Assembly (NCBI RefSeq): GCF_005503015.1
Contig: NZ_SCOL01000001.1
Coordinates: 620,001 to 684,000, forward strand
From: Bacillus sp. E(2018)
GTDB taxonomy: Bacteria > Bacillota > Bacilli > Bacillales > Fictibacillaceae
DNA: 64,000 bases
Direction: 5' to 3'
Positions 53,558 to 62,824 of this stretch are shown here, in pieces (the first letter of the stretch is position 1; each line of letters starts with the position of its first letter). A model generated the notes under the pieces. That model saw only the letters and a program-made list of their open reading frames with translations. It was not told the DNA's origin and ran no database searches. The position numbers and the translations under genes are program-made.

Positions 53558-54697
53558 ATGACAGACGAAATGAGCACAAGTTTAACAAATGCTTCTATGG
53601 CTGAAAAAGGTGAAATCATTAAAGGTACTGTACTAAAAGTGGAAGACAAGCACGCGTTAGTGGATATCAGCGCTAAGCAAGACGCGTTTCTACCGATTAA
53701 TGAAGTTTCAAGTCTTTTTATTGAAAAGGTAAGTGACGTGTTGAATGAGGGAGATCAAATCACGGTTAAAGTACTTTCTCATACAGAGGACAAGCTACTC
53801 GTTTCAAAGAAAGCAGTAGATACTGAAAAATCTTGGAGCGAACTTGAAGAAAAGTTTGATTCCAAAGAAACGTTTGAAGTCGTTGTTCACGATGTAGTAA
53901 AAGGTGGACTAGTGGTAGACCTTGGCGTGCGAGCGTTCATTCCAGCTTCAATGGTCGAGTCTCACTTCGTGGAAGATTTTTCAGATTATAAAGGAAAATC
54001 ACTTTCTGTGAAAATCGTAGAGCTCGATGCAGAAAAAGGTCGCGTTATCTTATCTCATCGTGCAGTAACCGAAGAAGCAGCGGTAGCAAAGAAACAAGAA
54101 ATCTTAGACCGTTTAGCACCAGGCGAAATCATTGAAGGTAAAGTACAGCGTTTAACAGACTTTGGTGCTTTCGTTGATATCGGCGGTGTCGATGGATTAG
54201 TCCATGTTTCACAGCTATCTCATAACCGAGTGGATAACCCTTCAGAGGTCCTTAGTGAAGGTCAGACAGTAAAAGTAAAGGTTTTATCTGTTGATCGTGA
54301 TAACGACAGAATTTCGTTGTCCATCAAAGAAACACAACCAGGACCTTGGGAAGAAGCGAGTTCTTCCATTCAAGCTGGAAGTGTCATTGAAGGTACGGTG
54401 AAGCGCATCGTAACATTCGGTGCATTTGTAGAAGTTGCACCAGGCATTGAAGGCTTAGTTCACATTTCTGAGTTAGCGAACCGCCATATCGGAAACCCGA
54501 GTGAGGTTGTAAAAGAAGGTCAGCAAGTGTCTGTTAAAGTTCTTGAAGTGAACAGTCAAGATAAGCGTATGAGCTTGAGCATGAAAGCTGTTCAAGATGA
54601 AAAGGAAAAAGCGAACCTGAAAGAGAACCTTCCGAAAGAAGAAAAAGGCTTCTCATTAGCTGATATGATTGGTGATCAACTAAAAGGTTATAAATAA
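53558..54697 (+). CDS. ypfD: S1 RNA-binding domain protein YpfD (30S ribosomal protein S1 homologue)
   Basis: The 379-residue product has four S1 domains, starting near residues 17 (GEIIKGTVLKVEDKHALVDI), 105, 190 (GEIIEGKVQRLTDFGAFVDI) and 275 (GSVIEGTVKRIVTFGAFVEV); the last two are the best conserved. It is shorter than the six-domain S1 of E. coli and, in Bacillus, is not essential or stably ribosome-bound. ATG 53558 follows GAGGAGGT. The C-terminal tail (KEEKGFSLADMIGDQLKGYK) is typical of the Bacillus form. Confidence 0.93.
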   Translation: MTDEMSTSLTNASMAEKGEIIKGTVLKVEDKHALVDISAKQDAFLPINEVSSLFIEKVSDVLNEGDQITVKVLSHTEDKLLVSKKAVDTEKSWSELEEKFDSKETFEVVVHDVVKGGLVVDLGVRAFIPASMVESHFVEDFSDYKGKSLSVKIVELDAEKGRVILSHRAVTEEAAVAKKQEILDRLAPGEIIEGKVQRLTDFGAFVDIGGVDGLVHVSQLSHNRVDNPSEVLSEGQTVKVKVLSVDRDNDRISLSIKETQPGPWEEASSSIQAGSVIEGTVKRIVTFGAFVEVAPGIEGLVHISELANRHIGNPSEVVKEGQQVSVKVLEVNSQDKRMSLSMKAVQDEKEKANLKENLPKEEKGFSLADMIGDQLKGYK

Positions 54698-54710
54698 TAT
54701 TTGACTTAAT

Positions 54711-54746
54711 GCAGCTCTTGATGATTTCATCGAGAGCTGTTTTTTC
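54711..54746 (+). terminator. rho-independent terminator of ypfD
   Basis: GCAGCTCTTGATGA and TCATCGAGAGCTGT form a long stem with a small loop, then TTTTTCTT. Confidence 0.88.
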
Positions 54747-54798
54747 TTGCGGTTAGAAGAGGTCCTAATATGGCAATAATGCTATCGAGGTGAAAGAG

Positions 54799-55401
54799 AT
54801 GAACGATGGCATACTTTTTTATTGGTTCATGTGGATGGGCTGGGTTGTTTCGACCTTTCTTATTCGTAAAGGAAAGATAAGAAATCAATTTGTTTTTATA
54901 ACATTGTTCGGGATTATATTATCGAGTGTTAACTTTCAATTTTCTATAGGTAGCATGAATGCTGCATGTGCATTCTTCTTGTTGATTGGGTTCATTCATG
55001 TGATCAGATTTAGTCATCAACTCTTTTTTTTCGTTACTAGCAGTTTTATTGTGGCCACCGCTTATGTTTCGATCGAACTTTTTGCTCTATACGATCCCGC
55101 TAAACTGTTTCTTAGCAAGAAAGTAATGATCTTCGTATTCCTGACACTATTAGCGATTACGTTAGCAAGAAGTAAAAAAGATCTCTTCAGTTTGGTCGCT
55201 ATCGGTCTTTTTATTGGCGATGCTGCTTATCAGTTCATCATTCTTAGACTCGTTGGTAAGGTTGAGATCGGATCTCTATATGTATTGGATTTGTTTGCCT
55301 CAACTTCTATGATGCTCTTATTTATGGTAGTATTGGTAGATATGTTCAAAAAAATAAGACGAACAGCTTTTAAAAGGGTTACTTCAGCAAAACAGATTTA
55401 G
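54799..55401 (+). CDS. yphA: membrane protein YphA
   Basis: Integral membrane protein of unknown function with 200 residues and six or seven hydrophobic segments (WFMWMGWVVSTFL, FVFITLFGIILSSV, ACAFFLLIGFIHVI, FFFVTSSFIVATAYVS, VMIFVFLTLLAITLA, ASTSMMLLFMVVLV). ATG 54799 follows CGAGGTGA; GTG 54790 overlaps that site. Named by its place between ypfD and der, as in B. subtilis. No catalytic motif is visible. Confidence 0.8.
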   Translation: MNDGILFYWFMWMGWVVSTFLIRKGKIRNQFVFITLFGIILSSVNFQFSIGSMNAACAFFLLIGFIHVIRFSHQLFFFVTSSFIVATAYVSIELFALYDPAKLFLSKKVMIFVFLTLLAITLARSKKDLFSLVAIGLFIGDAAYQFIILRLVGKVEIGSLYVLDLFASTSMMLLFMVVLVDMFKKIRRTAFKRVTSAKQI

Positions 55402-55535
55402 AAGAGAATCAGTTGTCTAAACCATAAGTAATTTGCTAAAATAAGTGGACTTGTCTAATTACAAGAAAATGATAGAACATATAAAAAAAGAAAATTTGAT
55501 GATTGACTTGATCAGGAAAAAAGGGAAGTGTCTGC

Positions 55536-56849
55536 ATGACGAAACCAGTTTTAGCCATAGTAGGAAGGCCGAACGTAGGAAAATCTACTATTTTTAACAG
55601 AATTGCCGGAGATCGTATCTCGATCGTAGAAGATATGCCAGGTGTAACGCGTGACCGTATTTATAGCTCAGCAGAGTGGTTGAACACAGAATTCAACTTA
55701 ATTGACACGGGCGGTATCGAGATTAGTGATGCTCCATTTATGAGTCAGATGAAAGAACAAGCAGAACTTGCGATTGAAGAAGCAGATGTTATTCTATTCC
55801 TCGTAGATGGAATGAACGGAATCACAGCTGCTGATGAAGAAGTAGCCAAGATGCTGTTTCGATCTAAAAAGCCTGTCGTATTAGGTGTGAATAAGATTGA
55901 TAACCCAGAACGTAAAGAATTATTATATGAGTTCTATAGCTTAGGAATGGGCGAACCGATCGGTGTGTCAGGTACACATGGTATCGGTCTTGGAGATCTT
56001 TTAGATCAAGTAGTAAGCCATTTCCCTGAAACAGTAGCTGAGGAAAAAGAAGACGATACGATCTACTTCTCTTTGATCGGACGACCGAACGTAGGCAAAT
56101 CTTCTCTCGTGAACGCGATCTTAGGTAAAGAACGAGTTATTGTTAGTAATATTGCTGGTACAACGAGAGATGCGATCGATTCCAGTTTTGAGCGTGAAGA
56201 TCAGAAGTATGTGATCATCGATACGGCTGGTATGAGAAAGCGCGGAAAAGTATATGAAACGACTGAAAAATATAGCGTTATGCGTGCCATGAAAGCGATC
56301 GAACGTTCTGACGTTGTCCTTATGGTCATTGACGCTGAAGAAGGAATCATCGAACAAGATAAGAAAGTCGCTGGATTTGCACATGAAGCAGGTAAAGCGG
56401 TCGTGATCGTAGTAAATAAATGGGATGCTGTTGAAAAAGACGATAAGACGATGCAAAAGTTCGAACAGAAAATTCGTGATCATTTCTTATATCTTTCTTA
56501 TGCACCGATTGTTTTCGTATCTGCATTAACAAAGCAGCGTCTACATCAGTTGTATCCTGTTATTAATCAGGTTGCAGAAAATCACTCGCTTCGTGTTCAA
56601 ACGAACATCTTGAATGAAGTGATCATGGATGCTGTTGCGATGAATCCAGCACCAATGGACAACGGAAAAAGACTGAAGATCAACTATGCGACGCAAGTGG
56701 CTTCGAAACCACCAACGTTCGTTATCTTTGTTAATGATCCTGAGCTTTTCCACTTCTCATACAAACGTTTTCTAGAGAACCGTATTCGTGAAACATTCGG
56801 TTTTGTTGGAACGCCGATTAAAATCTTTGCTAGAAAGAAAAACGACTAA
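55536..56849 (+). CDS. der: ribosome biogenesis GTPase Der (EngA)
   Basis: Essential GTPase for 50S subunit assembly. The 437-residue product has two consecutive G domains: G1 GRPNVGKST with DTGG and NKID (residues about 4-165), and G1 GRPNVGKSS with [11 protein letters not shown] and NKWD (about 175-345), then the KH-like C-terminal domain ([31 protein letters not shown]). ATG 55536 follows GGGAAGTG. A conserved start of the der-plsY-gpsA run. Confidence 0.96.
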   Translation: MTKPVLAIVGRPNVGKSTIFNRIAGDRISIVEDMPGVTRDRIYSSAEWLNTEFNLIDTGGIEISDAPFMSQMKEQAELAIEEADVILFLVDGMNGITAADEEVAKMLFRSKKPVVLGVNKIDNPERKELLYEFYSLGMGEPIGVSGTHGIGLGDLLDQVVSHFPETVAEEKEDDTIYFSLIGRPNVGKSSLVNAILGKERVIVSNIAGTTRDAIDSSFEREDQKYVIIDTAGMRKRGKVYETTEKYSVMRAMKAIERSDVVLMVIDAEEGIIEQDKKVAGFAHEAGKAVVIVVNKWDAVEKDDKTMQKFEQKIRDHFLYLSYAPIVFVSALTKQRLHQLYPVINQVAENHSLRVQTNILNEVIMDAVAMNPAPMDNGKRLKINYATQVASKPPTFVIFVNDPELFHFSYKRFLENRIRETFGFVGTPIKIFARKKND

Positions 56850-56855
56850 TCTTCT

Positions 56856-57437
56856 ATGATGACGATCGTACTCTTCGTTATTTCTTACTTGATCGGAAGT
56901 ATTAGTTTCAGTTATTTGCTGACTAAAGTATTGAGAAATGAAGATATAAGAAATCATGGAAGTGGAAACGCGGGTGCTACAAATACGCTTAGAGTGTTAG
57001 GGAAGAAACCTGCAATCGCCGTTTTGCTATTAGACTGCTTCAAGGGTATTTTCGTAGTGTTGGTTGCCTTATGGTTCACAAATTCATCCTTCATCGCAGT
57101 CCTGTGCGGTCTGATAGCCGTAATAGGTCACAACTATCCCGTCTTTTATGGATTTAAAGGCGGGAAGGGCGTGGCTACAGCGATCGGTGTTTTTGCTGCG
57201 ATTGCTTTTTTACCGTCACTCATAGCGGGTGTTATCGCCATCGTAACCATTTGGATATCCAGATTTGTTTCATTAGGTTCTATTGTTTTTTTAATTCTTA
57301 CTCCGTTTTTCATGTTGTACCAATTTAATCTGTCATTAGAAGCAGTATTAGCATGCTTCGTTCTTTCAATTGTTTCAATCTGGAAGCATCGTGGAAATAT
57401 AGCAAGGATCTGGAGTGGGAATGAACGTAAAATTTAA
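56856..57437 (+). CDS. plsY: glycerol-3-phosphate acyltransferase PlsY
   Basis: Membrane enzyme that transfers the acyl group from acyl-phosphate to glycerol 3-phosphate, the first committed step of phospholipid synthesis. The 193-residue product has the PlsY motifs GSISFSYLL, HGSGNAGATNTLRVLGK and GHNYPVFYGFKGGKGVATAIG, and five hydrophobic segments. The start is ATG 56856 or 56859; no clear ribosome site precedes it, and it lies 6 bp after der, so it probably relies on coupling. It is next to gpsA, which makes its substrate; in B. subtilis plsY (yneS) lies elsewhere. Confidence 0.92.
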   Translation: MMTIVLFVISYLIGSISFSYLLTKVLRNEDIRNHGSGNAGATNTLRVLGKKPAIAVLLLDCFKGIFVVLVALWFTNSSFIAVLCGLIAVIGHNYPVFYGFKGGKGVATAIGVFAAIAFLPSLIAGVIAIVTIWISRFVSLGSIVFLILTPFFMLYQFNLSLEAVLACFVLSIVSIWKHRGNIARIWSGNERKI

Positions 57438-57455
57438 TAGTGGAGTGTGACACTT

Positions 57456-58481
57456 ATGGATAATGTTGCTGTTTTAGGTGCTGGAAGTTGGGGTACTGCC
57501 CTAGCCATCGTTTTGGCTGACAACGGTCATAACGTTTCTTTATGGGGACGTAGAGAAGATCAGGTCAATGAGATCAACAACGATCATAAGAATGAAAAAT
57601 ATTTGCCTGGCGTTGTACTCCCTGAAAACATAAAAGCAACAACAGAGTTGAACGAATGCGTGAAAGAAGCGGACACGATCGTACTCGTCACGCCGACAAA
57701 AGCGATGAGAGAAGTACTTGGACAATTGAAAAAAGAATTGAGCTCTCCTGTTACAATTGTTCATGCTTCTAAAGGCATCGAGCCTGGTACATATAAACGT
57801 ATTTCTGAAATCATTGAAGAAGAGCTTCCTGAGAGTGTTTTGGATTCTGTGGTGGTTCTTTCAGGTCCAAGTCATGCGGAAGAAGTATCTTTAAGGCAGC
57901 CGACAACCGTTACGGTATCTTCAATAAACATGAAGGCTGCTGAAAAAGTGCAAGATCTGTACATTAACCAAAATTTCCGTGTTTACACGAATCCTGATGT
58001 TGTCGGAGTTGAGCTTGGTGGTGCTCTAAAGAACATCATCGCGCTAGGTGCAGGACTTTCTGATGGATTAGGTTATGGAGATAACGCGAAGGCGGCTTTA
58101 ATCACGAGAGGTCTAGCAGAGATTGCTCGACTTGGTACACATATGGGTGCGAATCCTCTAACTTTCTCGGGTCTTACAGGAATTGGAGATCTGATCGTAA
58201 CGTGTACGAGTGTTCACAGCCGTAACTGGCGTGCTGGTAACATGCTTGGAAAAGGGATGAAGCTGGAAGATGTTCTTGAGAATATGGGCATGGTCGTTGA
58301 AGGCGTTAGAACCACACAAGCCGCTTACGAATTGAGTAAACGGGAAGAAGTGGAGATGCCGATCACGCAAGTGTTATACGATGTATTGTTTAACAACAAA
58401 GGTGCAAAACAGGCAGTTGACGATCTGATGCAGCGTTCTCGCACACATGAAGTGGAAGATGTGTCTTCTTTAAAAAGCTAA
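57456..58481 (+). CDS. gpsA: glycerol-3-phosphate dehydrogenase [NAD(P)+]
   Basis: Reduces dihydroxyacetone phosphate to sn-glycerol 3-phosphate for phospholipid synthesis. The 341-residue product has the Rossmann motif [22 protein letters not shown], the catalytic Lys in [32 protein letters not shown], and the C-terminal substrate-binding part [20 protein letters not shown] 57456 follows TGGAGTGTG. It supplies PlsY, encoded 18 bp upstream. Confidence 0.95.
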   Translation: MDNVAVLGAGSWGTALAIVLADNGHNVSLWGRREDQVNEINNDHKNEKYLPGVVLPENIKATTELNECVKEADTIVLVTPTKAMREVLGQLKKELSSPVTIVHASKGIEPGTYKRISEIIEEELPESVLDSVVVLSGPSHAEEVSLRQPTTVTVSSINMKAAEKVQDLYINQNFRVYTNPDVVGVELGGALKNIIALGAGLSDGLGYGDNAKAALITRGLAEIARLGTHMGANPLTFSGLTGIGDLIVTCTSVHSRNWRAGNMLGKGMKLEDVLENMGMVVEGVRTTQAAYELSKREEVEMPITQVLYDVLFNNKGAKQAVDDLMQRSRTHEVEDVSSLKS

Positions 58482-58497
58482 ACACACAAAAATCGAT

Positions 58498-58537
58498 AGG
58501 CGAATGTCTAAAATAATTTAGGCAATCGCCTTTTTTT
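58498..58537 (+). terminator. rho-independent terminator of gpsA
   Basis: AGGCGAATGTCTAAA and TTTAGGCAATCGCCT pair with one small mismatch, then TTTTTT. Confidence 0.88.
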
Positions 58538-58600
58538 CTTTCACGCTTCCCATCTCCCTGCATACGATAAGGTGAAAAGGAAGTGGGAGGAGGACTTCAG

Positions 58601-58861
58601 GTGGAACGTGAACAACACTTTTTTGATAAGATCGAGAAGAAAACAAGTGTGAAAAAGGATGATATTTTTAAACTTGCTCAATCCGTTAGCGGGTCAAATC
58701 TTCGTGACGAGCGCACGATTCGTATGCTGATTTCCCAAGTATCTTCGATGGCTGGAGTGGCGGTTTCGAAACAAAAAGAAGATCAGATCGTTCAAGCTGT
58801 TCTTAACAATAACATCCCTCTTGACTTAGCAACATTATCTAAGATGTTTGAAGGTAAGTAG
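58601..58861 (+). CDS. spoVIF: stage VI sporulation protein F
   Basis: Small soluble protein required for outer-coat assembly in the related B. subtilis SpoVIF. The 86-residue product is nearly all helical, with FFDKIEKKTSVKKDDIFKLAQSV, RTIRMLISQVSSMAGV and IPLDLATLSKMF, which are family features. I chose GTG 58601 after GGGAGGAGG; the GTG at 58583 lies before that site. CATACGAT at 58561 may be the -10 of a sporulation promoter but no convincing -35 is present. Confidence 0.8.
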   Translation: MEREQHFFDKIEKKTSVKKDDIFKLAQSVSGSNLRDERTIRMLISQVSSMAGVAVSKQKEDQIVQAVLNNNIPLDLATLSKMFEGK

Positions 58862-58940
58862 GCTCAATTTTAAAAGTGTATAAAGTGGATAAAGCACCTA
58901 AATCATGGAAGTGTTCCTTCAATACAGGAAGTATTTAGTC

Positions 58941-58969
58941 GAACACCCGGTCCGTCCGGGTGTTTTTTT
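58941..58969 (+). terminator. rho-independent terminator after spoVIF
   Basis: AACACCCGG and CCGGGTGTT pair with a 5-nt loop, then TTTTT. It is 80 bp beyond the spoVIF stop. Confidence 0.88.
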
Positions 58970-59015
58970 GTTTAGGCTTTTGGTTTGTATTGGCTGTTTC
59001 TTTGATGTTTTGAAG

Positions 59016-59090
59016 GTAGTCGATTTCCGTTCCAGGTTGCTCGCTTTCCTCGGGGCAGGCGGTGAGCCACTTTTACTCCAATCAACTTGT
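59016..59090. repeat. shortened copy of the intergenic inverted-repeat family
   Basis: Both ends are intact (GTCGATTTCCGTTCCAGGTTGC at the left, CTCCAATCAACTTGT at the right), but the middle is reduced to CCTCGGGGCAGGCGGTGAGCC, so about 60 bp is missing compared with the copy at 30846. It lies in the 414-bp gap between spoVIF and yphE; the remaining 185 bp before yphE is AT-rich without a clear feature. Confidence 0.75.
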
Positions 59091-59276
59091 CAAAGAAGTA
59101 ATCAATGATTTATCGTACACCTTCCAAACACTAACAACAAAGGCGTAATATTGTGAAATCCAGTTGTCTATATTCAATAATCAAGTCTAGACTCTTACAA
59201 AATTCCTACTTCCGAAAAAGTAAAGGAAATACCAAGAATTATGCTATAATGTACGCTGTGGACAAGGAGGATACAT

Positions 59277-59477
59277 ATGAGTGAAGGTTTGTTAAAAATG
59301 TGGGTGGCGCTATCAGCCATCGGTTTAATGTTTGTTGCTGTTTTCTCTATCATGTTTAGTCGAGCGAAATTAACGGGAATCTTTCAGACGGTCGTTTCAC
59401 TTTTCGCCTGGATCTGCATGATCGTGGCAGGTATTCTAATCATTATCGTTGTGTTCAGCGGACCTGTACAAGGATAA
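59277..59477 (+). CDS. yphE: DUF2768 membrane protein YphE
   Basis: A 66-residue protein with two membrane helices (MWVALSAIGLMFVAVFSIMF and VVSLFAWICMIVAGILIIIVV). ATG 59277 follows AAGGAGG. Unknown function; named from the DUF2768 layout and its position next to the yphF lipoprotein gene, 14 bp downstream, as in B. subtilis. Confidence 0.8.
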   Translation: MSEGLLKMWVALSAIGLMFVAVFSIMFSRAKLTGIFQTVVSLFAWICMIVAGILIIIVVFSGPVQG

Positions 59478-59491
59478 AGGAGGAAGTCGAT

Positions 59492-60202
59492 ATGTCTAAA
59501 AAATGGTGGATTCCTTTATGTTTAGTTTTATTTACGCTTTCTGGATGTCTATATCCGGAAGAAAGAAAAACACAGAACCGTGTTCCTTATCAAGATCAGA
59601 TTACAGCGGTTCAGCAAGCCGTTGAGAGTTTCCAAAAAGATACGGGTGTTCTGCCGATCAAGACAAAAGAAGCAGATACAGATATCTATCAAAAATACTT
59701 GATCGACTTTAATAAACTAGTTCCAAGATACATGCAAGAACCTCCCGGCAATGCTTTTGAAAAGGGTGGAACCTTTCAATACGTATTGATTGATGTAGAG
59801 ACAAAGCCGACGGTAAAGCTTGCAGACCTTGTATTAACTGACAAGGTTCAGGATATACAGGTTGCTTTAAATATCTATATGGCAGAAAACGATTACCCGC
59901 CATTTAAAAAGATAGAAGCGCAAGGCAGGCATACGCTTGATTTTAAGAAGTTAGGTTTTAAGGAAGATCCTTACGTAACAAGTCCTTTTACAGGCAAGAA
60001 ACTGCCATTTATGGTCAATGGTGATGCCAAGATTTTTATAGATTACAGAAAAGATCTAAGTGCAGCGATCACAAGCTACCAGGATGAATTGGATGAGCAC
60101 GAAGACATACGTCACCTTCTAGCCGTTCATTCGTTTTTTGTGCCTGTCTATTCCGTTCCTTATACAGTTGAAAATAATAAACCTATTTTTTTAATAAAAT
60201 AG
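59492..60202 (+). CDS. yphF: lipoprotein YphF
   Basis: The 236-residue product has a lipoprotein signal peptide (WWIPLCLVLFTLSGCLYPEE; lipobox LSGC). The mature part is soluble with no domain I can name; it has two similar segments about the same distance from each other (AVQQAVESFQKDTGVLPIKT and DIQVALNIYMAENDYPPFKK), which may be an internal duplication. ATG 59492 follows AAGGAGGAAG. It forms a two-gene unit with yphE. Confidence 0.8.
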   Translation: MSKKWWIPLCLVLFTLSGCLYPEERKTQNRVPYQDQITAVQQAVESFQKDTGVLPIKTKEADTDIYQKYLIDFNKLVPRYMQEPPGNAFEKGGTFQYVLIDVETKPTVKLADLVLTDKVQDIQVALNIYMAENDYPPFKKIEAQGRHTLDFKKLGFKEDPYVTSPFTGKKLPFMVNGDAKIFIDYRKDLSAAITSYQDELDEHEDIRHLLAVHSFFVPVYSVPYTVENNKPIFLIK

Positions 60203-60209
60203 GCATGAA

Positions 60210-60258
60210 CTCTCCCTTTTTCTAATACATTCATAGAAAAGGCGGAGAGATTTTTTTT
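60210..60258 (+). terminator. rho-independent terminator of yphE-yphF
   Basis: CTCTCCCTTTTTCTA and TAGAAAAGGCGGAGAG pair with a bulge around an 11-nt loop, then TTTTTTTT. Confidence 0.8.
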
Positions 60259-60381
60259 GGAAATCCTTTTAACGAAACAAGCTTTATAGTTTCATCGGTA
60301 GGCACTCTAGTGCGCCCTCCCGTTTTTATGGAACTATACAACCGAGAAAAGCGAGGATCCAATAAAAATTTCCGTTCCTTT

Positions 60382-60411
60382 GTCATAATCAATAGGACAA
60401 AATCATACGAT
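60382..60411 (+). promoter_or_regulatory. sigma-E promoter of spoIVA
   Basis: GTCATAAT (60382-60389) and CATACGAT (60404-60411) with a 14-bp spacer are a near-consensus sigma-E promoter. It is 52 bp before the spoIVA start, and spoIVA is a classic sigma-E gene. Confidence 0.8.
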
Positions 60412-60463
60412 GTATTGTCCAAGACTAGCATCCGGAACTTTATTTGGATCGGGAGGGAAACGA

Positions 60464-61942
60464 ATGGAGAAAATCGATATTTTCAAAGATATCGCCGAAC
60501 GGACAGGCGGAGATATCTACTTGGGTGTAGTAGGAGCAGTTAGAACAGGGAAGTCCACATTTATTAAGAAATTTATGGAGCTTGTGGTGCTGCCGAACAT
60601 TGATAATGAAGCAGAACGCCAACGAGCTCAAGATGAATTGCCGCAGAGTGCAGCTGGACGCACCATTATGACCACTGAGCCCAAATTTGTTCCAAACAAT
60701 GCGGTGAAGATCAATGTAGGTGATGGGCTTGATGTTAACATACGTCTAGTTGATTCAGTAGGTTATGCGGTGCCGAGTGCAAAAGGGTACGAAGATGAAA
60801 ACGGCCCAAGAATGATTCATACGCCATGGTATGATGAGCCGATTCCGTTTCATGAAGCAGCTGAAATCGGTACTCGAAAAGTAATTCAAGAACACTCCAC
60901 GCTTGGAGTAGTAGTAACTACGGATGGAACGATCGGTGAGATTCCAAGATACGATTATGTGGAATCAGAAGAACGAGTAGTGGAAGAGCTGAAAGAAGTT
61001 GGGAAGCCGTTTATCATGCTGATCAACTCTACACAGCCGCACCATCCAGACACGCAAAGACTTCGCAACGAGCTTTGTGAAAAATACGATATTCCTGTAC
61101 TCGCGATGAGTGTTGAAGCGATGACGGAGCATGATATTAACAACGTGTTAAGAGAAGCTTTATACGAGTTTCCGGTGCTTGAGGTCAATGTTAACCTTCC
61201 TAGCTGGGTAATGGTCCTTCGTGAGAACCATTGGCTACGTGAAAGCTATGAAGAAGCAGTAAGAGAAACGGTTCAAGACATCAAACGTTTACGCGATGTA
61301 GATAAAGTTGTAGGGTTCTTCGCAGACTATGATTTTATCGATGACGCAAGACTCGCGGGAATCGAAATGGGGCAAGGAATCGCTGAGATCGACTTGTTCG
61401 CACCTGACTACCTGTACGATCAGATCTTAAAAGAAGTGGTGGGCGTTGAAATCCGTGGAAAAGACCACTTGCTTCAGCTGATGCAAGAATTTGCATACGC
61501 TAAGACGGAATACGATCAAGTGGCAGACGCGCTAAGAATGGTTAAACAAACAGGATATGGAATCGCGGCACCAGCGATTACCGATATGAGCCTCGATGAG
61601 CCTGAAATCATTCGTCAAGGATCTCGATTTGGTGTAAGACTGAAGGCGATTGCACCTTCCATCCATATGATCAAAGTAGATGTAGAATCAGAGTTTGCTC
61701 CGATCATCGGTACGGAAAAACAAAGTGAAGAGATGCTGAGATACTTGATGCAAGACTTTGAAGAAGATCCGCTATCAATCTGGAATTCTGATATCTTTGG
61801 AAGATCGTTAAATTCTATCGTAAGAGAAGGAATTCAAGGGAAGATCTCACTGATGCCAGAGAATGCAAGATATAAGTTAAAAGAGACATTAGAACGTATT
61901 ATAAATGAAGGTTCAGGCGGTTTGATTGCCATTATTTTATAA
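60464..61942 (+). CDS. spoIVA: spore coat morphogenetic ATPase SpoIVA
   Basis: Forms the basement layer on the forespore surface on which the coat is built, polymerising with ATP. The 492-residue product has a Walker A motif, GVVGAVRTGKSTFIKKFMEL, a TRAFAC-like N-terminal ATPase domain (DSVGYAVP as switch region), a middle domain, and the conserved C-terminal end INEGSGGLIAIIL that anchors it through SpoVM. ATG 60464 follows CGGGAGGGA; the frame open from 60410 runs through the promoter. Confidence 0.96.
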   Translation: MEKIDIFKDIAERTGGDIYLGVVGAVRTGKSTFIKKFMELVVLPNIDNEAERQRAQDELPQSAAGRTIMTTEPKFVPNNAVKINVGDGLDVNIRLVDSVGYAVPSAKGYEDENGPRMIHTPWYDEPIPFHEAAEIGTRKVIQEHSTLGVVVTTDGTIGEIPRYDYVESEERVVEELKEVGKPFIMLINSTQPHHPDTQRLRNELCEKYDIPVLAMSVEAMTEHDINNVLREALYEFPVLEVNVNLPSWVMVLRENHWLRESYEEAVRETVQDIKRLRDVDKVVGFFADYDFIDDARLAGIEMGQGIAEIDLFAPDYLYDQILKEVVGVEIRGKDHLLQLMQEFAYAKTEYDQVADALRMVKQTGYGIAAPAITDMSLDEPEIIRQGSRFGVRLKAIAPSIHMIKVDVESEFAPIIGTEKQSEEMLRYLMQDFEEDPLSIWNSDIFGRSLNSIVREGIQGKISLMPENARYKLKETLERIINEGSGGLIAIIL

Positions 61943-61947
61943 CGTAT

Positions 61948-61976
61948 GGACTCCTATAATCAGGAGTCTTTTTTTT
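61948..61976 (+). terminator. rho-independent terminator of spoIVA
   Basis: GGACTCCT and AGGAGTCT(T) pair with a 6-nt loop, then TTTTTT. Confidence 0.9.
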
Positions 61977-62105
61977 GTTTTACTAGAACAAATGACCTGT
62001 GTTACGAGAGTGACTTTATTACCTCGTATCGGCATATTTTTTGTAAAAAAAGGTCAAAAAATAAGGAATTTTAAGGGTTGAATAGCGAAAAACGCCTAAA
62101 AAAGA

Positions 62106-62132
62106 TTGAATTTCTCAATGTAATCGTATAAT
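62106..62132 (+). promoter_or_regulatory. possible promoter of hbs
   Basis: TATAAT at 62127-62132 with TTGAAT at 62106, spacer 15 bp. The 300-bp gap before hbs is AT-rich and has several -10-like strings (TATAAT also at 62150-62155), so more than one promoter is likely; none is a full match. Confidence 0.35.
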
Positions 62133-62244
62133 ATAAGGCTTGTCACAGATATAATTAGTAAAATCTTGTATATTACATAAATGAAGGAATCATGATTCAA
62201 AAGTTGAATGATGGTGAATAGTACCTTGAGAGGAGGTGAATGGA

Positions 62245-62517
62245 ATGAACAAGACTGATCTAATCAATGCAGTATCTGAGCAAGCTGAGCTTTCTAAGAA
62301 AGATGCATCTAAAGCAGTTGACGCTGTTTTCGAAGCAATCACTGGTACTCTACAAAGCGGTGATAAGGTTCAACTTATCGGATTTGGTAACTTTGAGGTT
62401 CGTGAGCGTGCAGCTCGTAAAGGCCGCAACCCACAAACTGGTCAAGAGATCGAGATCTCTGCTAGCAAAGTTCCTGCTTTCAAACCAGGGAAAGCCCTTA
62501 AGGACGCTGTTAAATAA
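62245..62517 (+). CDS. hbs: DNA-binding protein HU (HBsu)
   Basis: Abundant histone-like protein that bends and compacts DNA. The 90-residue product is the standard HU length: [20 protein letters not shown], the core [24 protein letters not shown] with the DNA-intercalating Pro in NPQTG, and [15 protein letters not shown] 62245 follows GAGAGGAGGTGA. Its codon choice is biased to GCT, GGT and CGT, as expected for a highly expressed gene. Confidence 0.97.
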   Translation: MNKTDLINAVSEQAELSKKDASKAVDAVFEAITGTLQSGDKVQLIGFGNFEVRERAARKGRNPQTGQEIEISASKVPAFKPGKALKDAVK

Positions 62518-62536
62518 ATGATACATAGGGCAACTT

Positions 62537-62568
62537 AAAAAGACCGTGAATCTTCACGGTCTTTTTTA
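62537..62568 (+). terminator. rho-independent terminator of hbs
   Basis: AAAAGACCGTGAA and TTCACGGTCTTTT form a perfect 13-bp stem with a tiny loop, then TTA. Confidence 0.92.
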
Positions 62569-62593
62569 TATGGATTTGAAGAATGAATGGATT

Positions 62594-62705
62594 TATCGGC
62601 AAGAATTAGAATATATCAGCAAGAATGAAAATATATCGGCAACAATCCAGATTATATCGGCAAGAAATGAAATATATCGGCAACAATCTCATTTTATCGG
62701 CAACT
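62594..62705. repeat. six phased TATCGGCAA motifs with 20-21 bp period
   Basis: The motif TATCGGCAA (one copy TATCAGCAA) begins at 62594, 62614, 62634, 62655, 62675 and 62695. The 11-12 bases between copies are AT-rich and variable, often AGAATNNAAATA. The motif is too short and the spacers too regular for CRISPR. The array lies between the hbs terminator and folE and has no coding character of its own, although one frame is open through it. Confidence 0.8.
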
Positions 62706-62824
62706 CAAAGAATGACCCGCTAGATCCACTCCTCACACGGCGTAAGGGTTTTCTCTTTTTGCTATTCTCTCTTCATTATGCTAAAATTTTTCTATTGTGT
62801 GAATGGAATTGGAGGACAACCGGC

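Noticed and set aside
58905..59108. 67-residue frame after spoVIF
   Set aside because: It contains a clear rho-independent terminator and a shortened repeat copy.
60310..60543. 77-residue frame upstream of spoIVA
   Set aside because: It spans the sigma-E promoter and overlaps spoIVA in another frame, with no ribosome site.
62594..62705. CRISPR array
   Set aside because: Repeats are 9 bp with 11-12 bp gaps, far below CRISPR repeat and spacer sizes, and no cas gene is in the window.
62546..62824. 93-residue N-terminal extension of FolE
   Set aside because: It runs through the hbs terminator and the phased repeat array, while GTG 62825 has a good ribosome site and gives the normal family length.
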